Assembly (NCBI GenBank): GCA_019456145.1
Contig: VRUL01000006.1
Coordinates: 128,423-192,422, forward strand
Source: Planctomycetota bacterium
GTDB lineage: Bacteria > Planctomycetota > Phycisphaerae > Sedimentisphaerales > Anaerobacaceae
Length of the DNA stretch: 64,000 bases
Direction: 5' to 3'
Shown here: piece by piece, positions 43,214-51,823 of the stretch
Position numbering within the stretch: the stretch's first letter is position 1
Layout: each line of letters begins with the position of its first letter
Position numbers and translations under genes: made by a program
Notes under the pieces: model-generated
What the model saw: the letters and a program-made list of their open reading frames with translations, nothing else
Databases searched by the model: none
Told to the model about the DNA's origin: nothing

Positions 43214-44479
43214 ATGTCAATGGAAGAACTTTTGATTCCAATTCTGATAGTAATACTTACTGCTATAGCAGTGATTATTCTTGGTTTGACCGCTCGAATC
43301 AGGTTTCCATGGGTGATTAGTCGCTCCGGGCATCAGGATTTGGCCGGTCAGGAAAATTTTCCGGTTTCACTTGAAGCAGGCTCCGACCAAATCTCCGGGC
43401 TTTCTGCAATTACCGACTCGCAGGAACTTAATTGTATGGTCCAACTAACAAAGATGGAGCAGGGGGATTGTGTTGTTGATGCTTTTACCGTGCAAATCGG
43501 AGGAACAATTCACGCTCCTTCTGATATGCATTATACTACGTTGCAAATTCTACTCACAGATGTAACGGACGAAGTAGGCGGTGCTAAACCAGTACATAGC
43601 CGCCTGAAACAATGGAAATCAAAGGATTCACAAACATTTTGCTACAGTGCAGACCTCGGCAGAGTCCCTAAGCAAGTCACCACTCTTTCGGATTGGACTT
43701 CCGTTGCCCGGTTACACATTGACTGGCTGATGTTCCCGCGAAAAGGAAAAAGAAACGTGCAGTGCACGACCTCAATATTATCTCGACAGAATGGCCGGGA
43801 GATTACTTCTGCCACATGCAATTTTAATTATGACAATCCCGAATATGGCTATATCGATTTACAGCAAAACGTCCAGCGGACGAAAAACCTGGCTGTGGCG
43901 CTGGCTTTTGCCGTTAGCGCTGCTGATAGAAAACTGTATGACTGCGAAATTGAAATTATAAAAAACTGGGCAAGAAACAATCTTGATTATTCTCAGGCCT
44001 CTGATAAAGACAGGCGAAAGCTTGAAAAGGCCTTGAATAAAACTGTTGCTTTTTTCTCCAATGGTAACCAGCTCGACGCTTATAAAATTTGCAGGGAAAT
44101 CGTTGAAATTGTGCCCCTCGCCCAACGCTACGACATTTTAGACCTTTGCTTGCATGTTGTGCAGGCAAATGGCGTGGCTGCCGCTGAAGAAATGGCTCTT
44201 ATTAAAAATTTCGCTCAATGGCTCGAAGTTGACACGAACAGGTTTCGGGGTATGGTGGAAAAGATTCTGCCCGTCGGCATGCATGAAGCTACGGACCAGG
44301 AAGTTATACTTGGCGTCAGTGCCGATATGAGCAAAGAAAAAACTCGCCGGCAGCTAAATAAAGAGTACAACAAATGGAATTCGAGAGTGACAAATCCTGA
44401 CCCCAAAATTCAACACCAGGCCGACCAGATGCTCAAGCTCATTGTAGAGGCCAGAGTAAGAAGTGAATGTGTAAGTTAA
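43214..44479 (+). CDS. membrane-anchored TerB-domain protein with J-like tail lacking HPD
   Basis: A 421-residue protein. One N-terminal anchor (ELLIPILIVILTAIAVIILG) leaves the rest in the cytoplasm or periplasm; a beta-rich middle follows. Residues about 230-360 form a helical domain of the TerB/DjlA type (ALAFAVSAADRKLYDCEIEI, LDLCLHVVQANGVAAAEEM, LIKNFAQWLEVD). The final 60 residues, EVILGVSADMSKEKTRRQLN and KEYNKWNSRVTNPDP, look like a J-domain (cf. LGVSRDASDEEIKKAYRKL), but the HPD tripeptide is replaced by NSR. It lies 14 bp after the Hsp70 gene. DjlA combines TerB-like and J domains, so this is probably a divergent co-chaperone for the neighbouring Hsp70. Confidence 0.7.
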   Translation: MSMEELLIPILIVILTAIAVIILGLTARIRFPWVISRSGHQDLAGQENFPVSLEAGSDQISGLSAITDSQELNCMVQLTKMEQGDCVVDAFTVQIGGTIHAPSDMHYTTLQILLTDVTDEVGGAKPVHSRLKQWKSKDSQTFCYSADLGRVPKQVTTLSDWTSVARLHIDWLMFPRKGKRNVQCTTSILSRQNGREITSATCNFNYDNPEYGYIDLQQNVQRTKNLAVALAFAVSAADRKLYDCEIEIIKNWARNNLDYSQASDKDRRKLEKALNKTVAFFSNGNQLDAYKICREIVEIVPLAQRYDILDLCLHVVQANGVAAAEEMALIKNFAQWLEVDTNRFRGMVEKILPVGMHEATDQEVILGVSADMSKEKTRRQLNKEYNKWNSRVTNPDPKIQHQADQMLKLIVEARVRSECVS

Positions 44480-44567
44480 GATACTACGGATGCTGACTCC
44501 TGTCTCGGTCATCATCTTCAAATATAATTGTTGCCAATTATTTTATCTCTTTCGGAAGCGTCCTATC

Positions 44568-46040
44568 TCATCTCAGACGTTTGGCCAGCTCAGCTAAGGA
44601 TTTAAGTTTTTCAACATCGAATGGCGGGATTGACTTTTCAGATTCTTCTGCATCGTCAGCGCTTGTTTCCGGTATCTCTTGACCACGGTTGCGTTCGGCG
44701 GTTTCATAGTGGATTTCTTCAATGGCATCTGTTAGCGCGCCAAGCTGCTTCATAATCTCTTTCCTGGCCTGTTTGCTTTCGCTGATTTGATGCTTGAGTT
44801 GTTCGTTGGCTTCTGTTAGCTCGGCAGCCTGCTGCTTGAGATGTTCCTCGACTTGCTCACGTTCTGTTATTTGATGTTGGAGTTGTTCGTTGGCTTCTGT
44901 TAGCCCGGTTGCCTGATGTTTGAGACGTTCGTCGACCTGCTCACGTTCTGTCATTTGATGCTTGAGTTGTTCGACGGCATCTGTTAACTCATCATCATGC
45001 TGCTTGAGACTCTCCTCGGCCAGCTCGTGTTCGATGACTTTGTCTTTGAGTTGCTCGTTGGCTGCTGTCAGCTCTTCGGCCTGTTTCCTGAGGGGTCCCT
45101 CGCTCTGCTCACGTTCTGTAATTTGACGTTTGAGTTGCTCGTTGGCGGCCTTCAGCTCTTCAGCCTGTTTCCTGAGGGATCCTTCGCCCTGCTCACGTTC
45201 TGTGATTTGACGTTTGAGTTGCTCGTTGTCGGCTGTCAGCTCTTCGGCCTGTTTCCTGAGGGGTTCTTCGCTCTGCTTATGTTCTATGATTTGACGTTTG
45301 AGTTGCTCGTTGGCCGCTGTCAGCTCTTCGGCCTGTTTCCTGAGGGGGCCCTCGCTCTGCTTACGTTCTATGATTTGACGTTTGAGTTGCTCGTTGGCGG
45401 CTGTCAGCTCTTTGGCCTGTTTCCTGAGGGGTTCCTCGCTCTGCTGACGTTCCGTGATTTGACATTGGAGTTGCTTGTTGGCATCTGTTAGCTCGACAGC
45501 CTGCTGCTTGAGATTTTCATCAGCTTGCTTGTGTTCGCTGATTTGATGTTGGAGTTGCGCGACTTGCTCCTTTAGTTTTTTTTCTTGTTTAGTGGTCCCC
45601 GTTGCCGCTTCTTCCAGTTGCTTGCTCTCTGTGATATCCGTAATGATAACTATAAGCCCACTGGCCTTGCCTTTCTTATCTTTCGACATCACCATCTTCA
45701 TCCGGCTCGGGAATGTCGTCTTGTCTTTCCGCACGTGTTCTATCACGCAGGTAGAACTGCCTTTACGTTTGGTTTCCTCGATCAAAGGAATCAAGGAGGC
45801 TTTCACCTGCTCTTGGCTGTGGAACGTGCTGATCTGTTTGCCAAGCAGTTCATTGCTCGACTTATATCCATGCATCTTTGTCCACGCCATATTGATAAAG
45901 CAAATGGTTCCATTCAGATCAACCATGGCTATTCCCTGGTCCACCTGCTGAGTGATCATTCCAAGATGACGCAGCAGTTGATTGATCTGCTCATTGTTAT
46001 CAGTAGTAATCTTGCCTTTACTTGAGCTTCCAAAGATCAT
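44568..46040 (-). CDS. PAS-domain protein with long coiled-coil repeats, no kinase domain
   Basis: A 490-residue protein. A PAS domain lies at residues about 30-145 (QGIAMVDLNGTICFINMAWT, ending GLIVIITDITESKQLEEA). It is followed by nine tandem 28-residue repeats, consensus RKQAEELTAANEQLKRQITE then REQSEGPL, which form a long heptad-based coiled coil. There is no histidine kinase, GGDEF or other output domain, only a short acidic C-terminus (PPFDVEKLKSLAELAKRLR). It may be a scaffold or a sensor whose output is a partner. Signal is unknown. The convergent gene is the TerB protein; the GspC-like gene lies upstream on the same strand. Confidence 0.8.
   Translation of the reverse strand: MIFGSSSKGKITTDNNEQINQLLRHLGMITQQVDQGIAMVDLNGTICFINMAWTKMHGYKSSNELLGKQISTFHSQEQVKASLIPLIEETKRKGSSTCVIEHVRKDKTTFPSRMKMVMSKDKKGKASGLIVIITDITESKQLEEAATGTTKQEKKLKEQVAQLQHQISEHKQADENLKQQAVELTDANKQLQCQITERQQSEEPLRKQAKELTAANEQLKRQIIERKQSEGPLRKQAEELTAANEQLKRQIIEHKQSEEPLRKQAEELTADNEQLKRQITEREQGEGSLRKQAEELKAANEQLKRQITEREQSEGPLRKQAEELTAANEQLKDKVIEHELAEESLKQHDDELTDAVEQLKHQMTEREQVDERLKHQATGLTEANEQLQHQITEREQVEEHLKQQAAELTEANEQLKHQISESKQARKEIMKQLGALTDAIEEIHYETAERNRGQEIPETSADDAEESEKSIPPFDVEKLKSLAELAKRLR
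44754..45509 (-). repeat. nine tandem 84-bp repeats inside the PAS gene
   Basis: 84-bp units encoding 28 residues, most alike in the middle (copies 2-6), more diverged at the ends, with a degenerate tenth unit at the left end. Period confirmed by the motif gagttgctcgttgg recurring every 84 bp (near 45048, 45132, 45216, 45300 and 45384). Confidence 0.85.
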
Positions 46041-46157
46041 GAATACCCCGTGATTGAATTTGAGGTTTTAGCCTCAAGCCGTATTCACCAGTGTGATGCC
46101 GAAGATATATTTGGTCATCTGATACCGAACATTTTCCTGGCAACTGGGCTTCGGCTG

Positions 46158-46589
46158 TCAGCGCACATGTTTCGTGAAACGTTTTCCGTCTTTTTCAAAT
46201 TCAACTTTGTCTCTGTAGATTTTGACGACCTTGCAATCGTCTATTATATCTCCTTCGTGAACGACTTTGTCGGATACTATGGCCGAAGCATTTTCCTCGC
46301 CGTACACTATCGCAGTTACGACGACTTTTCCCGTGGGCAAAATATCCAAAGCAGGTGATATTAGATCCGCTCTCCAAAGATAGTAAGCGACCGGACCTAA
46401 GATTACGATCACCATCAGAAAAAGCCAGAATTTCATGTTTCTTTTGGGTGAAGGTCTTTCTTTTAGCTGGATACCCTGCTTCCGCCAATCCGACACAACT
46501 TTCTTCTTGGGCTGCTGAACTTTCGTTTCTGAATGACCTAACTCGCCCTTTGCCAAACCATCATCCGAGATCATATATTTCAAGACCAT
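46158..46589 (-). CDS. GspC/PilP-like membrane protein
   Basis: A 143-residue protein with a cytoplasmic basic N-terminus, one membrane segment (MKFWLFLMVIVILGPVAYYL) and a small beta domain: VVVTAIVYGEENASAIVSDK, VVHEGDIIDDCKVVKIYRDK, VEFEKDGKRFTKHV. That is the homology-region fold of GspC/PilP-type proteins, which link the outer-membrane secretin to the inner-membrane platform. With the GspE/PilB ATPase 6 kb away it suggests a secretion or pilus machine nearby. GGTGCGGAG precedes the ATG. Confidence 0.65.
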   Translation of the reverse strand: MVLKYMISDDGLAKGELGHSETKVQQPKKKVVSDWRKQGIQLKERPSPKRNMKFWLFLMVIVILGPVAYYLWRADLISPALDILPTGKVVVTAIVYGEENASAIVSDKVVHEGDIIDDCKVVKIYRDKVEFEKDGKRFTKHVR

Positions 46590-46992
46590 CTAATTACTCC
46601 GCACCTATAACCGTATATGTCATAGATATATGTCGACAAATTCAGAATGACACTTTATCTCATCCTTTTCACAATTTTAATAACAAACCGAGGGTTCATA
46701 ATATGATTGCAGATACCCTATAAAGCCCGAAGTGACATTATTTCCGGACGCTAAATGACAAAAAACCATAAAGGAAATAAGGATTGAGGGATTTGATATT
46801 TCTGGGACTATGACGATGTATTTTGCACTTTACATACCTGTGCAAGTGCAGCTAAATCATTCTGAAGGAATTGCCTTTGGCTTTTCCACACCCTGAGTAT
46901 CATTATATCAGGGCAAAACACTGAGTACATCATAAATGGGACCGTCATGATAAATGACAGGTAAATAACAACAAATAGATATTGCTGCCTGC
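46590..46992. other. 403-bp gap without genes
   Basis: AT-rich with no ribosome site leading into a frame, no hairpin and no repeat that I recognise. It should hold the promoter for the GspC-like gene. Confidence 0.4.
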
Positions 46993-47382
46993 CTATATCT
47001 CTAAACCGGACGTGTCCTCGCCTTTTTTTCGCAGCTCTTGGATGTAGACGTCATAGCGTTTCTTAAGTGTGGATATAGACCTGTTTAATTCCTCAAGTCT
47101 TTTTCCGTCCTCTTCTAATATTTCCTCGAAAGGAACTGTCTGGAGCTTGGTAGTGAGTTTCTCAAGTTCGAGTTTTTTGGCTGTTATCTGTTCTTTGTAT
47201 TTCATCACCTCTGTCCGCAGTTCTTCAGGTTCTTTCTGCTCAGCTTCGGTCTTCACCTTAGCATAAAATGATGGTTTAGCTGCAGGTTTTTCCTCCTCCT
47301 CTTCTTTCTTGCTGCACCCTGAATCAGCAAGCGATATCAATATCAACAAAGACCAAAGAGTAGCATTTTTCACGATCTTCAT
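46993..47382 (-). CDS. coiled-coil lipoprotein of unknown function
   Basis: A 129-residue protein. AAAGGAC lies 8 nt before ATG 47382. The signal peptide LWSLLILISLADSGC ends at Cys 23 with an imperfect lipobox (D at -3). After KKEEEEEKP comes a helical segment rich in E, K and L (QITAKKLELEKLTTKLQT, GKRLEELNRSISTLKKRYD) likely to form a coiled coil. Such lipoproteins often bridge envelope layers. Nothing more can be said from sequence. Confidence 0.65.
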   Translation of the reverse strand: MKIVKNATLWSLLILISLADSGCSKKEEEEEKPAAKPSFYAKVKTEAEQKEPEELRTEVMKYKEQITAKKLELEKLTTKLQTVPFEEILEEDGKRLEELNRSISTLKKRYDVYIQELRKKGEDTSGLEI

Positions 47383-47767
47383 TTGTTCTGTCCTTTCAAA
47401 CAAACTCAACTTTTCGATGCTCCAATCCGTGCTCAGCAGCATTGCTGTAACCTTCTCAAATCCACAATAGGAACATAACTATTGTTTTCTCGTTGCACGG
47501 GGCCAATCCAAGCCGATATTATTCTACTACTTCCTTGACACAAGTCGAGAGATTTCAGGATAAAATACTTATTCAGTTTTGCGTTGATATATATCTCAAT
47601 CCTGCTGCAAGATTTATTTTGTTATAAATCTGCCTTTTTCGCATAATAAGCACAGATGGTGCTGAAACTGCAATTTTATTTGTCACACGCCTCCTTTACT
47701 TGGTAAAATTTCGCAACGGAAACAAATTAAGAATTGAGCTTATTATTTAATGCAATGAGGTGCTGAT
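47383..47767. other. divergent intergenic region, 385 bp
   Basis: Lies between the lipoprotein and the plus-strand membrane protein. No clear promoter hexamers, repeats or small ORF stand out. Confidence 0.4.
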
Positions 47768-49627
47768 ATGATTCTTCCACGATTTATCAAAAAATTCCTT
47801 GCGATACTCCGTGGCGGCGTTTCCCCTGTATTTATTTTCCTGTCTGTGATGCTTGGATTTTCGTTTGGACTCATGCCGGGCTTCTCAGGCTTTCACACAG
47901 TGATAATAATACTTGTGCTGGTGTTGAATGTTCACGCCGGCCTGTTTCTATTGTCAGCCGGGATAGGAAAGACTCTCTGCTTCGCGGCTGCACCGGTCCT
48001 CTATCATACCGGCGCCTGGATACAAACTTATCTGTCTTTTCTGTTGCGCTTATTGGCGTCGGTGCCAGTGATAGCAATGACCAATTTCAGCAGATACTCA
48101 GTGGCCGGCGCTGTCATCCTCGGTCCGGTTCTCGGCGCCATCGCCGGACTGCTTATGGCACGCTCTGTCATAAGCTTTCGCCGGATGCTGTTAAAATTCG
48201 AAGACGGGTCTGATAAGTTCAAAAAATGGTATTCCAATCGTTGGGTGCGCATCTTGGATAGACTGCTGATTGGTAAACGCACAAAGGACGCAAAGTCCCT
48301 CTTCACCGCAAAAACCAGGTACGTCCGAAAGGCCGGAGTCGCCTTGGCCGTTCTGTTACTCGCAGCCTCGGCAATCGCAACAACATTAATCAAAGACAGC
48401 ACAATTAAAGATTATGCCTCCGCCGCAATGACACGGGCCAACGGTGCCGAAGTAAGTCTTGACGACCTCGGCCTCTCTGTACTGACAGGTGCCGTCTCTG
48501 TCTCCGGAATAGATGTTACAGACCCTGAAAATCCCAACAACAATCAGTTAACCATCGACAAAGTTGCTGCCGATGCCAGTGTCTATAACTTGCTCTTAGG
48601 CAGGGTGGTTATGGAGAAGGTGGAAGTCTCCAATGTCAAGTTCAATCAGAAACGCTCGGCGCCGGGCAAGGTTGATGAAACCACTACCAAACAGGAGCCG
48701 GCCGTTTTCGACCCCTGTAATTTCAAAGTCGATCCCGCCGACCTTACCAAACTGCAAACCTATCTAAAAGACGCAAAGGCCCTTAAAGAAAAGCTCCGGA
48801 AACTACGTCAGTGGCTCCCCAAAAAAGACGCTGAAAAAACCGCCACCCAGCCGAAACAAGTACCGCAAAAATACCTTGATTACCTTAAAGCCCAGGCCGT
48901 CATGCCCGCTACGCCGCGAATATTGGCCAAAAAAGTCATTCTCAATAACGTTCAAATACCTTCACCGACCTTCGGCAACAGCAAAGTTCTTCTGACAAAT
49001 CTAAGCGATGCACCCCGGGCGGCAAAGCTGCCTGTAACTTTCGATATAAAGTCACTGGATACATCTGCATTTATAACGGTTACAATCGACTACGGTTCTA
49101 AAGACCGGGTCCCAAAACTCTCCGGGAGCTTTGGTGGCTTCGATATGGCAAAAATACAATCGTCTCTGAGCGAAAACGCAGGCCTGATATTTGCCTCCGG
49201 TACCGCGTCAGGTCAATTCAACGGCATAGCCACGAATGAACTCGTCGATATCACCGCTGATATTGCCATCAGTAACCTTCAGGCAAAAGGTCAGGGAAAG
49301 GGAGTCCTGGGTCTGGGCTCCAAAACTACCTCCGAGGCGTTTGGTGTTCTAACAGACCTAAAGACAACGATACGGATTGTTGGCCCCCCCAGCGAGCCAC
49401 GCCTGTTATTCGATGTAAAACAGCTTACCGATGAATTGAAAAAGGCCCTGGTCAAAGCCGGAAAAGACAGACTTATCAAGGAAATTGATGACCAGCTCGG
49501 AAAACAACTGGATGGTAAGGTTGGCGATAAAGTCCCCGATGAAATTAAGGATATTTTGAAGCCTAAGAAAATAATAGAGGGACTCAAAGGCCTCCTCGGA
49601 GGCAAAAAAGATGAGGGGGACAAATAA
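47768..49627 (+). CDS. fused TIGR03546-like membrane and TIGR03545/AsmA-like protein
   Basis: A 619-residue protein. Residues 1-150 contain four or five membrane segments (FIFLSVMLGFSFGLMPGFSG, TVIIILVLVLNVHAGLFLLS), matching my recollection of the TIGR03546 family. After another segment (VALAVLLLAASAIATTLI) comes an AsmA-like periplasmic domain: ANGAEVSLDDLGLSVLTGAV, SGIDVTDPENPNNNQLTIDK, LLGRVVMEKVEVSNVKFN, as in TIGR03545 proteins. In gammaproteobacteria these two are separate adjacent genes, as I recall; here they form one chain. The C-terminus is lysine rich (KKIIEGLKGLLGGKKDEGDK). AsmA-like proteins work in phospholipid transport between membranes, so that is the best guess. Confidence 0.7.
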   Translation: MILPRFIKKFLAILRGGVSPVFIFLSVMLGFSFGLMPGFSGFHTVIIILVLVLNVHAGLFLLSAGIGKTLCFAAAPVLYHTGAWIQTYLSFLLRLLASVPVIAMTNFSRYSVAGAVILGPVLGAIAGLLMARSVISFRRMLLKFEDGSDKFKKWYSNRWVRILDRLLIGKRTKDAKSLFTAKTRYVRKAGVALAVLLLAASAIATTLIKDSTIKDYASAAMTRANGAEVSLDDLGLSVLTGAVSVSGIDVTDPENPNNNQLTIDKVAADASVYNLLLGRVVMEKVEVSNVKFNQKRSAPGKVDETTTKQEPAVFDPCNFKVDPADLTKLQTYLKDAKALKEKLRKLRQWLPKKDAEKTATQPKQVPQKYLDYLKAQAVMPATPRILAKKVILNNVQIPSPTFGNSKVLLTNLSDAPRAAKLPVTFDIKSLDTSAFITVTIDYGSKDRVPKLSGSFGGFDMAKIQSSLSENAGLIFASGTASGQFNGIATNELVDITADIAISNLQAKGQGKGVLGLGSKTTSEAFGVLTDLKTTIRIVGPPSEPRLLFDVKQLTDELKKALVKAGKDRLIKEIDDQLGKQLDGKVGDKVPDEIKDILKPKKIIEGLKGLLGGKKDEGDK

Positions 49628-49683
49628 GAAAACAGATGTGTGCCATCACTCTCCCGTGAGGGCATAACGGCTTCACGATTCCA

Positions 49684-50727
49684 CTACGACTCTTCTATAA
49701 CCTCTTTCAGTGCCTTCAAAGTTACGTCTATATCCTCGGCCTCAATGCCGTAATGAGTCACCACCCGACAACGGCGTGGTCCGCCAATATGTAACAGCCT
49801 GATTCCTTTCTTCTCGAGTTGCTTAACGAACGATTCAATATCTATCCGGTCACTGATCAGGTCGAAATAAATGATATTGGTTTTCGATGCCGCTACATCA
49901 ATTGACAATCCCTCGATTTGGTCTATCCCCTCAGCCAGGCGCCTGGCATTGGCATGGTCTTCTTTTAGTCTCTCCACCATTTGTTCCATAGCCACGATAC
50001 CGGCTGCCGCGATGATACCTGCTTGACGCATACCGCCCCCTAATACCTTACGGTTTCGCCGTGCCTCGGCTATAAAATCGCTACTGCCGCAGACCGCCGA
50101 GCCCACAGGCGCCGAAAGCCCTTTTGAAAGACAGAAGCTAACCGAATCGACACTGCCCGTTAATTCCTTGACGTCCACTCCAAGGGCGACGGCAGCGTTG
50201 AATATACGCGCGCCGTCCAAGTGTAACCAAAGACCATGACGTTTGGCCACCGCCGCCACCGAATCGATATATTCCACTGATAGAACGGAGCCGTTACAAC
50301 TGTTGTGGGTATTCTCCAAGCAAATTAACCGCGTGCGGGGATAGTGTAAGTTACTGCCGCGGATAGCACCCTCGATGTCCGCCAGCCGCATTGTGCCATC
50401 CGGCTGATTAGCAACGGTATGTGGATGAATCCCCCCCAATGCCGACATACCACCGGCTTCATTAAGAAACATATGCGACTTATCACCTAAGATTACTTCT
50501 TCCCCGCGTGCGCAATGGGTAAGGCTGCATACTAAGTTACCCATCGTCCCGCTGGCCACGAAAAGTGCCGCCTCCTTACCCACCCGTTCCGCCGCCATCT
50601 GCTCAAACCGGTTTATTGTTGGGTCCTCACCAAAAACGTCATCACCAACCTCTGCCTCACACATGGCCTCACGCATCAGCGTAGTTGGCAAAGTAACAGT
50701 ATCACTCCGCAAGTCGATGCTCTTCAT
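49684..50727 (-). CDS. ltaE: L-threonine aldolase
   Basis: A 347-residue PLP enzyme cleaving L-threonine or L-allo-threonine to glycine and acetaldehyde. Landmarks: IDLRSDTVTLPTTLMREAM, ALFVASGTMGNLVCSLTHC, HLDGARIFNAAVALG (the PLP-binding Asp) and FCLSKGLSAPVGSAVCG with the Schiff-base Lys. The C-terminal domain ends VVTHYGIEAEDIDVTLKAL. Length and motifs are normal for the low-specificity type. It is followed on the same strand by nothing close; its upstream leader shares a 29-bp motif with the next minus-strand gene. Confidence 0.93.
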   Translation of the reverse strand: MKSIDLRSDTVTLPTTLMREAMCEAEVGDDVFGEDPTINRFEQMAAERVGKEAALFVASGTMGNLVCSLTHCARGEEVILGDKSHMFLNEAGGMSALGGIHPHTVANQPDGTMRLADIEGAIRGSNLHYPRTRLICLENTHNSCNGSVLSVEYIDSVAAVAKRHGLWLHLDGARIFNAAVALGVDVKELTGSVDSVSFCLSKGLSAPVGSAVCGSSDFIAEARRNRKVLGGGMRQAGIIAAAGIVAMEQMVERLKEDHANARRLAEGIDQIEGLSIDVAASKTNIIYFDLISDRIDIESFVKQLEKKGIRLLHIGGPRRCRVVTHYGIEAEDIDVTLKALKEVIEES

Positions 50728-50761
50728 AACTTTTCTCTCTCATGTAAAGACTCGGTTTCAC

Positions 50762-50790
50762 TTCTCACAATCACCACACCCAAGCCAGGC
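50762..50790 (-). repeat. 29-bp leader repeat, copy 1
   Basis: Matches 51761-51789 at 24 of 29 positions, 35 bp before the ltaE start. The second copy lies 36 bp before the start at 51725. A diverged third piece (GCACC-tg-AGCCCCGGC) lies at 52216-52231. Confidence 0.55.
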
Positions 50791-50870
50791 TGCAACTAAA
50801 TTTTCTTTTTCCTGCAGATAAGACCAGCATTGGGCGGCAATATACTCGTTCATTTCTTGACCTCGGATCC

Positions 50871-51725
50871 CTACAGCTCTTTGATGTAAATGTCTTTAAA
50901 GCGGATTTTTAGTTCGTCGTTTGTATGGATTTGCAATGCTATGTGGCCGTTTAGGCCAACGTTTCGACCTTTGTGTATATCGTCATTGAGAACACCCTGG
51001 CCGTCGTATTCCATCACTTTTACACCATTAAGGCTGGCGCTTAACCTGGTGCCGACCGCTCTAATTTCGAGGTCGTTCCAGCCGGGCCAATCACCGCTAT
51101 AGTAGAAGACAAGCTCCGGATTTGCCATCGATTTATCAACCCATTTACCTTTGGGCACTTTTGGATAGAGCCAGTGTTTGACACCTCGTGTTTCGTCCCA
51201 GATCATCCCTGTTCGCCAGGGTCCCGGCGGATTGATATCAATCTGTGGGCCGTCGAGCCAGCCAGCCTCATCGTCATATCGGCTTCTGATTTGGACACCG
51301 CTGTTACCCGGGCTCTTCCGATAAGCCTGAAAGCGTAAGCGGAGGATAAAGTCACTATACTCCTGCCTTGTAACCAGCCAAACGTAATCATGTTTCTTTC
51401 TGCCTATTGAATCAGCGAGAATGGTTTTGCCTTCGACACGCCAGAACTTTTTGTCCTTATCGCCCGACTTGCATTTTATAATCCAGCCGCTTAGGTTTTT
51501 TCCATTGAAAAGTGACTTCCAACCTTTGCTGTTGGCGGAGAACTTCTGTGAAGCGCAGCCGGTAACGCTGACTAATGCAGCAATAAAACAGGCCGAAAGA
51601 ATCCAATTATAGCGAACCTTCGAAGGCGGCGTAACTGCCTCAAATTGTGTGGCCTTGCCAGGTTTTGTTAGCACGATGACCTCAGTCTTCGACCATAAAG
51701 CATCGACAAGTTTCTTATTTGCCAT
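50871..51725 (-). CDS. DUF1080 (3-keto-disaccharide hydrolase-like) membrane-anchored protein
   Basis: A 284-residue protein. AAAGGAG precedes ATG 51725 by 8 nt. An unusual 38-residue polar N-terminus (KPGKATQFEAVTPPSKVRYN) precedes the membrane segment ILSACFIAALVSVTGC, which ends in a lipobox-like Cys, so the polar part would be cytoplasmic unless the start is misjudged. The DUF1080 beta-jelly-roll follows: WKSLFNGKNLSGWIIK, NSGVQIRSRYDDEAGW, GPQIDINPPGPWRTGMI, WNDLEIRAVGTRLSASLNG. Planctomycetes encode many such proteins, some cleaving 3-keto-disaccharides. It shares a leader repeat with ltaE. Confidence 0.82.
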   Translation of the reverse strand: MANKKLVDALWSKTEVIVLTKPGKATQFEAVTPPSKVRYNWILSACFIAALVSVTGCASQKFSANSKGWKSLFNGKNLSGWIIKCKSGDKDKKFWRVEGKTILADSIGRKKHDYVWLVTRQEYSDFILRLRFQAYRKSPGNSGVQIRSRYDDEAGWLDGPQIDINPPGPWRTGMIWDETRGVKHWLYPKVPKGKWVDKSMANPELVFYYSGDWPGWNDLEIRAVGTRLSASLNGVKVMEYDGQGVLNDDIHKGRNVGLNGHIALQIHTNDELKIRFKDIYIKEL

Positions 51726-51760
51726 TACACGACTCCTTTCAAAAACTTTTTTATATTTTT

Positions 51761-51789
51761 TTCTCACGATCACCGCACCCAGCCCCGGC
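51761..51789 (-). repeat. 29-bp leader repeat, copy 2
   Basis: On the plus strand ttctcacgatcaccgcaccc then agccccggc. Its position relative to the gene start mirrors copy 1, which suggests a shared promoter or operator, or a small dispersed element. Confidence 0.55.
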
Positions 51790-51823
51790 GGCAAGAGCGC
51801 TAGGTTGTGCCCTGTGGCCGTAT

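Noticed and set aside
44997-45491. Long plus-strand frame rich in Leu and Phe
   Set aside because: It is the antisense image of the 84-bp coiled-coil repeats; its length follows from the repeat, not from coding.
44754-45509. Regular repeats considered as a CRISPR array
   Set aside because: Units of 84 bp without unique spacers, in frame inside a protein gene.
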